A stretch of DNA of 64,000 nucleotides from Dictyobacter formicarum (lineage in GTDB: Bacteria; Chloroflexota; Ktedonobacteria; Ktedonobacterales; Ktedonobacteraceae), in contig NZ_BNJJ01000026.1 of the NCBI RefSeq assembly GCF_016587435.1, forward strand, positions 54,976 through 118,975, written 5' to 3'. Position 1 is the stretch's first letter; each line of letters starts with the position of its first letter. A program made the translations under genes and the position numbers. A model generated the notes under the pieces. It was not told the origin of the DNA. It was given only the letters and a program-made list of their open reading frames with translations, and did no database searches. Below are positions 63,780 through 64,000 of the stretch, piece by piece.

Positions 63780-64000
63780 ATGTCGAAAGTCTGGTTGATT
63801 ACTGGTAGCTCACGTGGTTTCGGTCGCAGCCTGGCCGAGGCCGTGCTGGCACAGGGAGACTACTTGCTGGCCACTGCACGCAAGCCAGAGCAACTCAATG
63901 ATCTCGTCGAGCGCTACAAAGAACAGGTACGCGCTGTAACACTGGATGTCACCAATGCGGAGCAGGCGCGCGCGGCCGTCGCGGCTGCCGTCGAGAGCTT
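63780..64000 (+). CDS. SDR-family oxidoreductase, cut by the window end
   Basis: The first 73 codons of a short-chain dehydrogenase/reductase. The cofactor motif is VWLITGSSRGFGRSLAEAVLA (residues 4-24, TGxxxGxG) and the adenine-binding stretch is ATARKPEQL, then VTLDVTNAEQ (the conserved D-V after strand 4). Basic residues after strand 2 (ARK) suggest NADP. The RBS GAAAGG precedes ATG 63780. It is divergent from the MmyB-like regulator. The catalytic Ser-Tyr-Lys lies beyond the window. Confidence 0.88.
   Translation, partial: MSKVWLITGSSRGFGRSLAEAVLAQGDYLLATARKPEQLNDLVERYKEQVRAVTLDVTNAEQARAAVAAAVES

Noticed and set aside
1..64000. tRNA, rRNA and riboswitch genes
   Set aside because: No T-loop consensus, rRNA stretches or known riboswitch cores were seen in the intergenic regions on reading both strands; a covariance-model search was not possible here.

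Overview
The window looks like a chromosomal stretch of a large-genome, moderately GC-rich soil bacterium. The protein styles (TIR-NACHT protein, WD40 and HEAT repeat proteins, several ECF sigma factors, a Hanks-type kinase, many GNAT and MFS genes) and the dense intergenic palindromes fit Chloroflexota of the class Ktedonobacteria. That assignment is inference from protein style, not from a marker gene. No rRNA, tRNA or CRISPR array was seen.

Layout. 1-3660: a pile of three insertion sequences (a cut-off IS630 element with a frameshift-expressed transposase, a decayed IS630 element, an IS701 element) abutting at shared TA/CTAG targets. 3.7-15.5 kb: phosphotransferase, GT-C membrane glycosyltransferase, short UvrA-like ABC protein, DUF302 protein, GNAT, FAD monooxygenase, a broken amino-acid permease and an accA remnant. 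15.6-24.9 kb: a TIR-NACHT-membrane protein (candidate defence or cell-death factor), ICMT-like methyltransferase, DUF3592-like protein, a 1063-residue HEAT-repeat protein and a secreted propeller-like protein. 24.9-36 kb: PQQ-like propeller protein, a truncated GNAT, an oxidoreductase plus ECF41-type sigma factor behind a matching promoter, a two-gene cluster with a zinc phospholipase C-like domain, a zinc-finger/glucosaminidase membrane protein, DinB and an F420-type oxidoreductase. 36-41.6 kb: ECF sigma factor, its WD40-bearing anti-sigma-like partner, and a sugar ABC transporter (binding protein and two permeases, no ATPase). 41.8-53 kb: two GNATs, a truncated GDPD, a GT-C protein, a RAYT transposase inside an inverted-repeat element, DUF202, MFS, a stress-type coiled-coil protein, and a sigma factor with cysteine motifs coupled to a second MFS gene. 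53-58.7 kb: a second RAYT, then the glyoxylate bypass (aceA-aceB) with a divergent LysR regulator. 58.7-64 kb: frameshifted ADP-ribosylglycohydrolase, Ser/Thr kinase with an exported sensor, thioesterase, and an XRE/MmyB-like regulator divergent from an SDR oxidoreductase cut by the window end.

The strongest cross-cutting signal is a family of palindromes with TAGGTTCGG or TAGGTGCG ends. They occur as half sites, 70-bp hairpins and 230-290-bp folded elements. They flank both RAYT (Y1/HUH) genes, supply the TAG stop codon of several reading frames, sit inside a permease gene with a duplicated flank, and lie at the broken edges of other genes. Together with the two RAYTs this looks like an active REP/RAYT-type system.
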